NCBI GenBank assembly: GCA_023389055.1
Contig: JAEWFA010000063.1
Span: 1-10,086, forward strand
Source of the DNA: Pseudomonadota bacterium
Lineage (GTDB): Bacteria; Pseudomonadota; Gammaproteobacteria; Burkholderiales; Burkholderiaceae_E
Direction: 5' to 3'
Length of the DNA: 10,086 bases
Part shown: positions 1 through 6,997 of the stretch, in pieces
Layout of the letters: each line of letters opens with the position of its first letter
Position numbering within the stretch: the first letter of the stretch is position 1
Made by a program: the position numbers and the translations under genes
Notes under the pieces: generated by a model
What the model was told of the DNA's origin: nothing
The model's input: only the letters and a program-made list of their open reading frames with translations
Database searches by the model: none

Positions 1-1298
1 ATCTTCGTCTCGACCGTCTCGAAGTCGATCGCGCCGCGCGCGCGGCGCGCGCCGGCGAGCAGGCGGTACAGCTCGTGCAGGTCCCGCAGCTGCGGCGCGA
101 GTGCAGCGTGTGACGGCGCCACCGACAGCGACGCGGCGGCGCCCGAGAGCATCGCCCAGACCTCGTCGTAGGTCAGGCGCGCCGCCGAGTGCATCACCGC
201 TTCGTAGAACTGGTATCCGCGCACGCGGCCGCTGCGCTCGACGACCATGTCGCAGACGAGCACGAGGCGATCGACGTTCGGGTTGAGCGAGCACAACCCG
301 TTCGACAACTTCTCCGGCAGCATCGGGATTACGCGACGCGGGAAGTACACCGAGGTGCTTCGCTCGAGTGCGTCGTGATCGAGCGCGTCGCCGTCGCCCA
401 CGTAATGGGAAACGTCGGCGATGGCGACGATCAGCCGGAACCCGGCGTCGCGCCGCCCGCTCGCCGGCATCGGCTCGCAGTAGACCGCGTCGTCGAAGTC
501 GCGCGCGTCCTCGCCGTCGATCGTCACCAGCGGCACGTCGCGCAGGTCGACGCGCCCATCCAGGTCGGCGGGCGGCACCGACCCGGGCAGGCGCGCTGCG
601 CGGTCGAGCGCCGCATCGCTGAATTCGTGCGGCACGTCGAACTTGCGCACCGCGATCTCGATCTCCATCCCCGGATCGTCGATCTCGCCCAGCACCTCGA
701 CGACCCGCCCGATCGGCGGTGCGCCGCCCGCCGGCGGCTCGATGATCTCGACGGTGACGACCTGCCCCTGCTGCGCGCGTTGGGTCTCGCCGGCAGGAAT
801 GACGATGTCGTGCTTGATGCGCTGATCCTCGGGGACGACGAGCGAGACGCCGCGCTCCTCGAGAAAACGTCCGACGACGCGCCGGTTCGCGCGCTCGGTG
901 ACCTCGACGATGCGCCCTTCGGGACGCCCGCGCGCGTCGAACCCGGTGCGCTTGAGCAGCACCCGGTCGCCGTGCATCACCTTCTGCATCTCGCGCGGCG
1001 ACAGGAACACGTCGACGCCGCCTTCGTCGGGAATGAGGAAACCGAACCCGTCGCGATGTCCCTGGACCCGGCCGGCGACGAGATCCAGCTTGCTCGCCAG
1101 CAGCAGCACGCCCTTGCGGTTCGGCAGCAACTGGCCATCGCGCTCCATCGCCAGCAGCCGTCGGTTCAGGTTCTCGAAGTGCGTCGACGGCACCGCCAGG
1201 CGCTCGGCGAGTTCGTGCGGCGTCATCGGAATGTCGGCTGCACGCAGGCATTCGAGGATCGCCTCGCGCGTCGGCGCGAACCAGGTCTTGTCGGTCAC
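1..1298 (-). CDS. rnr: Ribonuclease R, N-terminal half (3' part beyond window)
   Basis: RNase R is a processive 3'-to-5' exoribonuclease that degrades structured RNA and takes part in rRNA and tRNA quality control. The window holds 432 codons from the start, about half of a typical RNase R. Seen in order: an N-terminal winged-helix region (about residues 8-65), a cold-shock OB domain (about 70-105, with GHRDGFGFL), a second OB region, and the start of the catalytic RNB domain. The RNB signature DGEDARDFDD is at residues 261-270 and carries the metal-binding aspartates. YFPRRVIPMLPEKLSNGLCSLNP (about 318-340, quoted in part: LSNGLCSLNP) is also typical. The rest of RNB and the S1 domain lie outside. 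The chosen start is GTG at 1298-1296, with GAGG seven bases upstream and no better start nearby. It is the last gene read in the cluster. The gap upstream holds a divergent tRNA gene, so rnr either has its own promoter there or is read through from the phosphoribosyltransferase gene. Confidence 0.96.
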   Translation of the reverse strand, partial: MTDKTWFAPTREAILECLRAADIPMTPHELAERLAVPSTHFENLNRRLLAMERDGQLLPNRKGVLLLASKLDLVAGRVQGHRDGFGFLIPDEGGVDVFLSPREMQKVMHGDRVLLKRTGFDARGRPEGRIVEVTERANRRVVGRFLEERGVSLVVPEDQRIKHDIVIPAGETQRAQQGQVVTVEIIEPPAGGAPPIGRVVEVLGEIDDPGMEIEIAVRKFDVPHEFSDAALDRAARLPGSVPPADLDGRVDLRDVPLVTIDGEDARDFDDAVYCEPMPASGRRDAGFRLIVAIADVSHYVGDGDALDHDALERSTSVYFPRRVIPMLPEKLSNGLCSLNPNVDRLVLVCDMVVERSGRVRGYQFYEAVMHSAARLTYDEVWAMLSGAAASLSVAPSHAALAPQLRDLHELYRLLAGARRARGAIDFETVETK

Positions 1299-1316
1299 GC
1301 CTGCGCCTCGCTCGAT

Positions 1317-1345
1317 TCGACAAACCCCGGGGCGCCGTGTAAGAT
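1317..1345 (+). promoter_or_regulatory. Sigma70-type promoter for tRNA-Leu
   Basis: A -35 box TCGACA (1317-1322, five of six matching TTGACA) and a -10 box TAAGAT (1340-1345, four of six matching TATAAT) are separated by exactly 17 bases. Transcription would begin near 1352, about 58 bases before the mature tRNA. The bases just after the -10 box are CCCGCC. Such a GC-rich discriminator is typical of stable-RNA promoters under stringent (ppGpp) control. The -35 box lies only eight bases from the rnr ribosome binding site on the other strand. This is a sequence match only. Confidence 0.55.
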
Positions 1346-1410
1346 CCCGCCTCTACGCGCGGCCGGCATTCGTTCCGGCTGCTGCCTGCGGGGGTCCTCC
1401 CAGGCGCATC

Positions 1411-1497
1411 GCCCAGATGGCGGAATTGGTAGACGCACCAGGTTCAGGTCCTGGCGGTGGCAACACTGTGGAGGTTCGAGTCCTCTTCTGGGCACCA
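1411..1497 (+). tRNA. tRNA-Leu (anticodon CAG)
   Basis: This is a complete class II tRNA that decodes CUG. The acceptor stem is a perfect 7-bp pairing of 1411-1417 with 1487-1493, followed by discriminator A1494 and an encoded CCA end (1495-1497). The anticodon stem CCAGG/CCTGG (1438-1442 with 1450-1454) encloses a seven-base loop with anticodon CAG at 1445-1447. A long variable arm (about 1455-1469) is present, as expected for leucine. The T arm (1470-1486) has loop TTCGAGT, with one G-U pair closing the stem. It is the only gene on the plus strand. It ends four bases short of the 3' end of the convergent phosphoribosyltransferase gene, and no intrinsic terminator follows it. Confidence 0.97.
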
Positions 1498-1501
1498 TCG
1501 A

Positions 1502-2008
1502 TCAGCCCCATCGCGCCTTCAGGTCGCCCGGCCGCATGTGGTCGTACTCCTCGAAAGGCTGATGGATCCAGGGATTGCTCGGCAGATGCTCGATCGCGTA
1601 ATCGGGTTGCGCGATCGAGGCGCCCTTGCGCCATAGTACCGCCGTGCGGATCTGCGTCGCCTGCGGGTGACGTGCGAGCAGCGCGGGCACCAGTTGCACG
1701 AGCGTGGCACCCGAATCCGCCAGATCGTCGGTGACGAGCCAGTTCGGCCCGGGCAGCGCCCCCGCGCTCGCGAGCTGCTCGCCGATGTGAAGATCGCCGC
1801 GGCGCTTGCCTTCGTCCTCGCGATACGAGCTGGTGAAGACGACGCCCAGCGGCTTGTCGAACAGGCGCGAGAACACGTCGCCGATGCGCAGCCCGCCGCG
1901 CGCCACGCAGACGACCGCATCGAAGCTCCAGCCCGAATCCCAGACCTTCAGCGCGAGCTTCTCGACGAGCCGGTTGTATTCGTCCCAGGAGACGTGCAGA
2001 TCGCGCAT
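1502..2008 (-). CDS. COG2236-type phosphoribosyltransferase
   Basis: This is a 168-residue type I phosphoribosyltransferase, often annotated as a hypoxanthine phosphoribosyltransferase-like protein. The PRPP-binding loop LVTDDLADSGATL is at residues 91-103, with the acidic pair D94-D95 preceding the DSGAT turn. An upstream VARGGLRIGD segment (35-44) matches the family's substrate-side loop. The C-terminal PWIHQPFEEYD (146-156) is typical of COG2236 proteins. The start is ATG at 2008, 23 bases after the purA stop. No clear Shine-Dalgarno sequence is visible. The position after purA suggests purine salvage or another PRPP-using reaction, but the substrate cannot be read from the sequence. Xanthine, guanine or hypoxanthine are possible, so no gene symbol is given. 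The gene is probably co-transcribed with purA. Confidence 0.88.
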   Translation of the reverse strand: MRDLHVSWDEYNRLVEKLALKVWDSGWSFDAVVCVARGGLRIGDVFSRLFDKPLGVVFTSSYREDEGKRRGDLHIGEQLASAGALPGPNWLVTDDLADSGATLVQLVPALLARHPQATQIRTAVLWRKGASIAQPDYAIEHLPSNPWIHQPFEEYDHMRPGDLKARWG

Positions 2009-2031
2009 GAATGCGATGCGCCGCGCTGTGT

Positions 2032-3324
2032 TCAGGCGAACGGGTGGCGCAGCACGATCGTCTCGTCGCGATCGGGGCCGGTGGAGACGAGCGAGATCGG
2101 CGCGCTGGCGAGTTCGGCGAGCCGCTCGAGATAGCGACGCGCGTTCGCCGGCAGTGCCGACCAGTCGCGAACGCCCACCGTGCTCTCGCTCCAGCCGGGC
2201 ATCTCCTCGTACACCGGCTCGCAGCGCGCCACCGCGTCTGCCCCGAAGGGCAGCAGGTCCAGTGTTCGAGAGCCGCATCGATACGCGGTGCACAGCTTCA
2301 CCGTCTTCAGTCCGTCGAGTACGTCGAGCTTGGTGACGACGAGTCCGTCGACGCCGTTCAGCTGGATCGAACGCGCCAGTGCCGCAGCATCGAACCAACC
2401 GCAGCGACGCGGTCGCCCGGTGACCGAGCCGAACTCCTTGCCGACCGTGGCCAGGTGCCGGCCGACGTCGTCGTGCAACTCGGTGGGAAACGGCCCTGCC
2501 CCGACGCGCGTGGTGTAGGCCTTCACGATCCCGAGCACCGAATGCAGCACCTGCGGTCCCACGCCGGCGCCGGCCGCCGCCGCGCCTGCCACGCAGTTGC
2601 TGCTCGTGACGTAGGGATAGGTGCCGTGGTCGACGTCGAGCAGCGCGCCCTGCGCGCCTTCGAAGAGCAGCGACTCGTCGCGCGCCATCGACGCAGCGAG
2701 CATCGACGGCACGTCGGCGAGCATCGGCGCGATGCGCTCGGCAAGCGCGAGCGTATCGTCGAAAACGCGCTGCGCGTCGAGCGGCTGCGCGTGCAGGAAG
2801 TGCTGCAACGTGAAGTTGTGCAGCTCGAGCGTCTCGTCGAGTTGCGCACGAAAGCGAGCAGCGTCGAGCAGGTCGCCGGTGCGCAACGCGCGCCGCGCGG
2901 CGCGGTCTTCGTAGGCCGGCCCGATGCCGCGCCCGGTGGTGCCGATCGCGGCGACCCCGCGCTTTGCCTCGCGCGCCTGGTCGAGCGCGACGTGGTATGG
3001 AAGGATCAGCGTGGCCGCCTCGCTCAGGTGCAGCCGGCCGCGCACCTCGATGCCCGCCGCCTCGAGCTCGTCGATCTCCTGCAGCAGCGCAGCCGGCGAA
3101 ACGACGACGCCGCTGCCGATGTAGCAGTGCACGTCGGCGCGCAGGATGCCCGACGGAATGAGGCGCAGCACCTGTTTGCGTCCGCCGATGACGAGCGTGT
3201 GGCCGGCGTTGTGCCCGCCCTGGAAACGCACGACGCCGCGCGCGGTGTCGGTGAGCCAGTCGACCACCTTTCCCTTGCCCTCGTCGCCCCATTGGGTTCC
3301 GACGATCACGACGTTCTTCGCCAT
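2032..3324 (-). CDS. purA: Adenylosuccinate synthetase
   Basis: PurA joins IMP and aspartate using GTP to make adenylosuccinate, the first committed step from IMP to AMP, in the cytosol. The product is 430 residues, close to the roughly 432 of E. coli PurA. The N-terminal GTQWGDEGKGK (9-19) contains the catalytic aspartate D14. GGHNAGHT (36-43) contains the catalytic histidine H42. GTTGRGIGPAYEDR, the GSVTGRPRRCGW segment and the TKLDVLDGL guanine-recognition motif follow in family order, and the protein ends with STGPDRDETI. The start is ATG at 3324, preceded by GAGGA eleven bases upstream, which is slightly long spacing. The frame stays open far upstream through hisZ, but that extension has no PurA homology. 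It follows hisZ after 53 bases with no terminator in between, so the two are likely co-transcribed. Confidence 0.97.
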   Translation of the reverse strand: MAKNVVIVGTQWGDEGKGKVVDWLTDTARGVVRFQGGHNAGHTLVIGGRKQVLRLIPSGILRADVHCYIGSGVVVSPAALLQEIDELEAAGIEVRGRLHLSEAATLILPYHVALDQAREAKRGVAAIGTTGRGIGPAYEDRAARRALRTGDLLDAARFRAQLDETLELHNFTLQHFLHAQPLDAQRVFDDTLALAERIAPMLADVPSMLAASMARDESLLFEGAQGALLDVDHGTYPYVTSSNCVAGAAAAGAGVGPQVLHSVLGIVKAYTTRVGAGPFPTELHDDVGRHLATVGKEFGSVTGRPRRCGWFDAAALARSIQLNGVDGLVVTKLDVLDGLKTVKLCTAYRCGSRTLDLLPFGADAVARCEPVYEEMPGWSESTVGVRDWSALPANARRYLERLAELASAPISLVSTGPDRDETIVLRHPFA

Positions 3325-3377
3325 CTGCAGCAGATTCCTCGATTCGCGTTCGGTTGCGTGGTCGCGCCGGTGCCGAT

Positions 3378-4583
3378 TCAGCGCGTTGCGCCGATCGAGC
3401 CGACGATCCATTCGTTGCCGCGCAGGATGAGCTCGCGGTCGCAGACGAACTCCTGCGGGCCCGGGTCGCGCCCCGGCAGGGCCTGCACGACGATCTCGCC
3501 GGCGCCGCGCAATGCGTCGATCGCTTCGACCAGCGCCGCGTCGTCCGACCAGGGTGCGCGGATCGCCGACGCGGGAGCGCCGTTCTCGAGCAGGCCGGCA
3601 AGCGCGCGCAGCTCGATCGAGAAGCCGGTGGCGGGCCGCGCGCGGCCGAAGGCGCGGCCGACGTCGTCGTAGCGCCCGCCGCGCGCGATCGCGTAGGGCA
3701 GCGCCTCGACATAGGCCGCGAAGGTGATGCCGTTGTGATAACGGTAGCCGCGCAGGTCGGCGAGGTCGATCGATAGTTCGAGCTGCTGCCAGCGCTGCAG
3801 CACCGTCGACGCGCACAGGCGTTCGAGGCGGTCCAGCGCGTCGCGGATTCCCGGCGCATCGGGCAGCTGCGCGCGCGCGCGCGCGAGCGCCGATCCGTCG
3901 CCGTCGAAACCGACGCCGGCCCGCCCATGCAGCCGCGCGAGCGTGGGCAGCGCCTGGCGCAGCGCCGTCGGCGAATCGCGCAGCGTCTCGTCCAGCCCCG
4001 GGATGTCCTTGCCCTGCAGCAACCGGTACAGCTCGTCGACGTCGACCTCGGGGTCCAGCGGCCCGAGTGCATCGAGCAGCCCCTGCACCACGCCCACGTG
4101 GCACAGATCGAGGCGCAGCTTCGTGACGCCGGCGGCAGCGAGCGATCGCACCATCAGGTCGATCGTCTCAACCTCGGCCTCGATGCCGGAATGCCCGTAC
4201 AGCTCGGCGCCGATCTGGATCGGTTCGCGCGTGGCGAGCACGCCCTGCGCGCGGGTATGCAGCACCGAGCCCGCATAGCAGAGCCGCACCACCCCATCGC
4301 GATCGAGCAGGTGCGCATCGATGCGCGCGACCTGCGGCGTCATGTCGGCGCGCACGCCGAGCGTGCGCCCGGAGAGCTGGTCGACGAGCTGGAACGTGCG
4401 CAGGCCGAGGTCGCGGCCCGAGCCGGTGAGCAGCGAATCGAGGTGCTCGATGAGCGGCGGCATGACCAGCTCGTAGCCGTACGAGCGATACAGGTCGAGC
4501 AGGCGGCGGCGCAGCTCCTCGATCGCGCGAGCTTCGGCCGGCAGGACGTCGGCGATACTCTCGGGCAGCAGCCAGCGCAGCAT
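3378..4583 (-). CDS. hisZ: ATP phosphoribosyltransferase regulatory subunit
   Basis: HisZ is a catalytically inactive paralogue of histidyl-tRNA synthetase. It assembles with the short form of HisG, which catalyses the first step of histidine synthesis, and is needed for its activity and feedback control. The product is 401 residues and has the class II synthetase-like core only. Recognisable segments are YGYELVMPPLIEHLDSLL (35-52), DQLSGRTLGVRADMTPQVAR (68-87), RLCYAGSVLHTR, EPIQIGAELYGHSG (120-133) and GGRYDDVGRAFGRARPATGF (302-321). No anticodon-binding domain follows, which separates it from HisS. The ATG at 4583 gives the usual LLPESIADVLP N-terminus. The Shine-Dalgarno sequence is weak, the nearest GAGG being 14 bases away. 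No other his gene is nearby. Its place before purA ties it only loosely to ATP and PRPP use. The coding region contains a 15-base alternating GC run at 3869-3883. Confidence 0.95.
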   Translation of the reverse strand: MLRWLLPESIADVLPAEARAIEELRRRLLDLYRSYGYELVMPPLIEHLDSLLTGSGRDLGLRTFQLVDQLSGRTLGVRADMTPQVARIDAHLLDRDGVVRLCYAGSVLHTRAQGVLATREPIQIGAELYGHSGIEAEVETIDLMVRSLAAAGVTKLRLDLCHVGVVQGLLDALGPLDPEVDVDELYRLLQGKDIPGLDETLRDSPTALRQALPTLARLHGRAGVGFDGDGSALARARAQLPDAPGIRDALDRLERLCASTVLQRWQQLELSIDLADLRGYRYHNGITFAAYVEALPYAIARGGRYDDVGRAFGRARPATGFSIELRALAGLLENGAPASAIRAPWSDDAALVEAIDALRGAGEIVVQALPGRDPGPQEFVCDRELILRGNEWIVGSIGATR

Positions 4584-4608
4584 GGGAAAAGGCGATACCT
4601 CGTGCGAA

Positions 4609-4637
4609 GGCCGGGCGCGAGAACCCCGCGCCCGGCC
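4609..4637. repeat. Perfect 11-bp inverted repeat (hairpin) between hfl block and hisZ
   Basis: GGCCGGGCGCG (4609-4619) and CGCGCCCGGCC (4627-4637) are exact reverse complements around a seven-base loop, giving a very stable all-GC stem. On the coding (minus) strand it begins 18 bases after the DUF2065 stop codon and ends 26 bases before the hisZ start. It is not followed by a T-run on either strand, so it is not a standard intrinsic terminator. It may stabilise the 3' end of the hfl messenger, attenuate read-through, or sit in a hisZ leader. A TACAAT hexamer (4652-4647, minus strand) just upstream could be a -10 box, but I found no matching -35 box. Confidence 0.7.
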
Positions 4638-4654
4638 GAACCGGCTATTGTAGG

Positions 4655-4837
4655 TCAGATCAACAGCAGCGCGAGACCGGCCAGCGTCGCGCCGAATCCG
4701 ACGAAGCGGATCTGCCCGTCGCGCATCCGCGCCACGCGCAGGAACATCTCGCGCCAGTTCGACGGCGCGAGCAGCGGCATCATGCCCTCGAGGATCAGCA
4801 CCAGGCCGATCGCCCGCAACCAGTCGTCGGCCGTCAC
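4655..4837 (-). CDS. DUF2065 family small inner-membrane protein (YjeT-like)
   Basis: This is a 60-residue protein of unknown function that resembles E. coli YjeT in length, in layout and in position after hflC. The sequence shows two hydrophobic segments (about residues 8-24, containing IGLVLILEGMMPLL, and 45-60, ending in GLALLLI). A short basic and polar loop (WREMFLRVARMRDGQIR) joins them, which fits a helical hairpin in the inner membrane. The LEGMMPLLAP motif is typical of the family. The start is GTG at 4837, overlapping the hflC stop codon in a GTGA arrangement, which suggests translational coupling to HflC. Conserved linkage hints at a role with the HflKC-FtsH complex, but this is inference. 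No enzymatic motif is visible. Confidence 0.88.
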   Translation of the reverse strand: MTADDWLRAIGLVLILEGMMPLLAPSNWREMFLRVARMRDGQIRFVGFGATLAGLALLLI

Positions 4838-5712
4838 TTCGGCGATCCGCCGGGCGCCTTGAAGTAACGGAAGAAGTCCGACGAAGGATCGAGCACGAGC
4901 AGGTCCGACTTGCCCGCGAAGGCCTGCCGGTACGCTTCGAGGCTGCGATAGAACTCGGCGAACTGCGGGTTCCTGCCCCAGGCCGCGGCGAACAGTTGCG
5001 CGACGCGTGCATCGCCCTCGCCGCGCATCTGCTGCGCGTCGCGATACGCCTCGGCAACGATGACCTCGCGCTGCCGATCGGCCTCGGCGCGGATCTTCTC
5101 CGATTCGGCGGCGCCGGTGGCCCGCCGTTCGTTGGCGACCTGCTTGCGCTCGGACTCCATGCGCGCGAACACGCGCTCGGAGACCTCGGGGGCGAAGTCG
5201 ACGCGCTTCAGGCGCACGTCGATGACCTCGACGCCGATCTGCTTCGAGTCGTCGTTGACCTTGGCGCGCACGTTCTCGACGACCTGGTCGCGCGCGCTGG
5301 AGATCATGTCGGAGACCGTTCGCCGGGCGATCTCGTTGTTCAGCGCGTCGCGCAGGCTGCGGTTGATGCGATCGACCGCGATCTGCTCGCTGCCCGACAC
5401 CGAGCGGATGAAGGTGGGCGGATCGATGATGCGCCACTTCACGAAGGTGTCGATCATCACGTTGAGCTTTTCGGACGTGATGAAGCGATCGCTCTCGGAG
5501 GTGTCGACCGTCAGGATGCGCTTGTCGTAGTAGACGACGTTCTGGAACGGCGGCGGCAGCTTGAAGTACAGGCCGGGCTCGTCGATCACCTTGCGGATCT
5601 CGCCGAGCGCGTAGACCACCGCGAACTGGCGCTGGTCGACGACGAAGACGCACGACATCAGTACGAACAGCGCGATCAGCAATCCGATGACGGCGGGAAT
5701 GATCTTCTGCAT
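4834..5712 (-). CDS. hflC: FtsH protease modulator HflC (SPFH/band 7 protein)
   Basis: HflC pairs with HflK in a large membrane-anchored periplasmic assembly that encloses FtsH protease and limits its access to membrane substrates. The product is 292 residues, the usual length. It has one N-terminal membrane segment (about residues 5-24) followed by FVVDQRQFAVVYALGEI, the start of the SPFH domain, which runs to about residue 190. Next is a long charged Ala/Glu/Arg-rich helix (about 190-245, with RRATGAAESEKIRAEADRQR, quoted at its 20-residue core). The C-terminal part contains FAEFYRSLEAYRQAF and DPSSDFFRYF, typical of HflC. The start is ATG at 5712, with GGGGA eight bases upstream and a 15-base gap after hflK. 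Its stop codon overlaps the start of the DUF2065 gene by four bases. Confidence 0.97.
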   Translation of the reverse strand: MQKIIPAVIGLLIALFVLMSCVFVVDQRQFAVVYALGEIRKVIDEPGLYFKLPPPFQNVVYYDKRILTVDTSESDRFITSEKLNVMIDTFVKWRIIDPPTFIRSVSGSEQIAVDRINRSLRDALNNEIARRTVSDMISSARDQVVENVRAKVNDDSKQIGVEVIDVRLKRVDFAPEVSERVFARMESERKQVANERRATGAAESEKIRAEADRQREVIVAEAYRDAQQMRGEGDARVAQLFAAAWGRNPQFAEFYRSLEAYRQAFAGKSDLLVLDPSSDFFRYFKAPGGSPK

Positions 5713-5727
5713 GTTCTATTTCCCCGC

Positions 5728-6987
5728 TCAGCGGCTGTCGCGATCGCGGCTGCGCAGCCCGTCGCTGCGCGGCGCCGGCGGCGTCGTCGTCTCGGGCGCG
5801 CTCGCCGAAGGCGCGGCGGCATTGCCCTGGCGCGAAGCGTCGGCGCCCGCCTGCCCGAGCAGCTTGTCCAGCGGCAGGTACAGCAGGTTGCCGCTCGTGC
5901 GCGAGTCGAGATAGACCTTGCTGGTGTTCGCGAAGATGCGTTCCATCGTCTCCAGGTACATGCGGTCGCGCGTGACCTGCGGCGCCTTCGCGTATTCGAC
6001 GGCGACCTGGTTCAACCGGCTGGTGTCGCCCTCGGCGTTCGCGACCACGCGCTGTCGATAGCCCTCGGCCTCCTGCAGAAGGCGCGCTGCGGTTCCGCGC
6101 GCCTTCGGAATGACGTCGTTGGCGTACGCGCGGCCTTCGTTGATCAGGCGCTCGCGATCCTGCGCGGCCTTGTTCGCGTCCTCGAAAGCGGCCTGCACCT
6201 GCTCGGGCGGCTGCACCTGCTGGATCGTCAGGTCGACGATCGAGATGCCGGCGCGGTAGCGGTCGAGGATCGACTGGATCTGCTTGCGCGCGGCTTGCGC
6301 GACCTGCTCCTTCTCCTCGTAGAGCACCTGGTCGACGCCGTTGCGCCCGACGGTCTCGCGCATCGCCGTTTCGGCGGCCTGCCGCACGATCTCCTCGGGA
6401 ACCGGCCCGAGGTCGTTGTTGAACAGGTACGCCTTCACGTCGCCGACCCGGTACTGGACCGTGAACTGCATGTCGACGATGCTCTGGTCGAGCGTGAGCA
6501 TCAGCGACTCGCGCAGCGTCTTGTTCCGCACGGCGTTGCGATAGCCGACCTCCACCGTGCGCAGTTGCTGCACGTTGACGATCTCGTTCGTCTCGATCGG
6601 ATACGGCAGCCGCCACGTGAAGCCGGCGCGGTCGACCAGTTGCTTGTATTCGCCGAAGCGAAGGACGACCGACGCCTGGCCTTCCTGGACGATGTAGAAG
6701 CCGCTGGCCAGCCACAGCAGCACGCCGACCAGCACGAGCAGCCCGAAGCCGGCGCCGGCGCCCTTCATCGACGGCGGCTCACCGCCGCTGCTCGACGGAC
6801 CGCGCGGCCCGCCGCCACCCCGGCGAAACAGCGAATTCAGCCGACGGTTGAAGTCGCGCCAGAGCTCATCGAGATCGGGAGGCCCGTCGTTGCCCGGGCG
6901 CTGTGGCGGGCGCTGGTCGGCGCCGCCGCCGCCACGGCCCCAACCGGGATCGTTGAGCGAGAAGATCGAACGGAAGGGGTTCCACAT
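5728..6987 (-). CDS. hflK: FtsH protease modulator HflK (SPFH/band 7 protein)
   Basis: HflK is the partner of HflC in the periplasm-facing complex that surrounds FtsH. The product is 419 residues. In order: a cytoplasmic Gly/Pro/Arg-rich N-terminus (about 1-75, with GRGGGGADQ and FRRGGGGPRG), one membrane helix (about 79-98, FGLLVLVGVLLWLASGFYIV), the SPFH domain beginning IVQEGQASVVLRFGEY, and a helical charged segment (about 225-320). The C-terminal tail, rich in Ala, Ser, Thr and Pro (about 380-419), looks disordered. The YPIETNEIVNVQQLRTVEVGYR region and LLYLPLDKLLG are characteristic of HflK. The start is ATG at 6987, ten bases after the hflX stop. No strong Shine-Dalgarno sequence is seen, so translation may depend on coupling to hflX. 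Confidence 0.97.
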   Translation of the reverse strand: MWNPFRSIFSLNDPGWGRGGGGADQRPPQRPGNDGPPDLDELWRDFNRRLNSLFRRGGGGPRGPSSSGGEPPSMKGAGAGFGLLVLVGVLLWLASGFYIVQEGQASVVLRFGEYKQLVDRAGFTWRLPYPIETNEIVNVQQLRTVEVGYRNAVRNKTLRESLMLTLDQSIVDMQFTVQYRVGDVKAYLFNNDLGPVPEEIVRQAAETAMRETVGRNGVDQVLYEEKEQVAQAARKQIQSILDRYRAGISIVDLTIQQVQPPEQVQAAFEDANKAAQDRERLINEGRAYANDVIPKARGTAARLLQEAEGYRQRVVANAEGDTSRLNQVAVEYAKAPQVTRDRMYLETMERIFANTSKVYLDSRTSGNLLYLPLDKLLGQAGADASRQGNAAAPSASAPETTTPPAPRSDGLRSRDRDSR

Positions 6988-6997
6988 GGGCAGGGAC

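Noticed and set aside
31..53. GC-only palindromic run in rnr, and a 15-base alternating GC run in hisZ (3869-3883).
   Set aside because: Both encode Arg/Ala-rich stretches in frame and are expected from the base composition. There is no sign of a regulatory or mobile element.
121..124. Searches for CRISPR repeats, insertion-sequence ends, attachment sites at the tRNA 3' end, riboswitches and toxin-antitoxin pairs.
   Set aside because: I found no direct repeats of the tRNA 3' end, no transposase or integrase, no regularly spaced repeats and no leader resembling a known riboswitch. The coordinates given are nominal, as this applies to the whole window.
189..1562. A 457-residue plus-strand frame opposite rnr, rich in Arg, His, Asp and Leu.
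   Set aside because: It is the antisense shadow of rnr and continues through the tRNA. The minus strand carries clear RNase R motifs.
1353..1634. Open frames across the tRNA-Leu on both strands (for example a minus-strand translation with KRTRTSTVLPPPGPEPGAST and plus-strand MAELVDAPGSGPGGGNTVE).
   Set aside because: These are translations of the tRNA gene itself or its antisense, a well-known source of spurious protein annotations. They have no ribosome binding sites and overlap the rnr leader and phosphoribosyltransferase end.
1502..4072. An 856-residue frame running from inside hisZ through purA to the phosphoribosyltransferase end.
   Set aside because: Only its last 168 residues are a real protein. 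The rest is a low-complexity shadow produced by high GC content and lack of stops.
2032..4104. A 690-residue open frame that extends PurA about 260 residues upstream through hisZ.
   Set aside because: The extension is the out-of-frame shadow of hisZ, Arg/Ala/Gly-rich without homology. PurA has a normal start at 3324 with family-typical length.
4647..4675. A possible hisZ promoter with -10 box TACAAT (4652-4647, minus strand).
   Set aside because: No -35 hexamer resembling TTGACA lies at 15-18 bases and there is no extended -10. It is kept only as a remark on the nearby hairpin.
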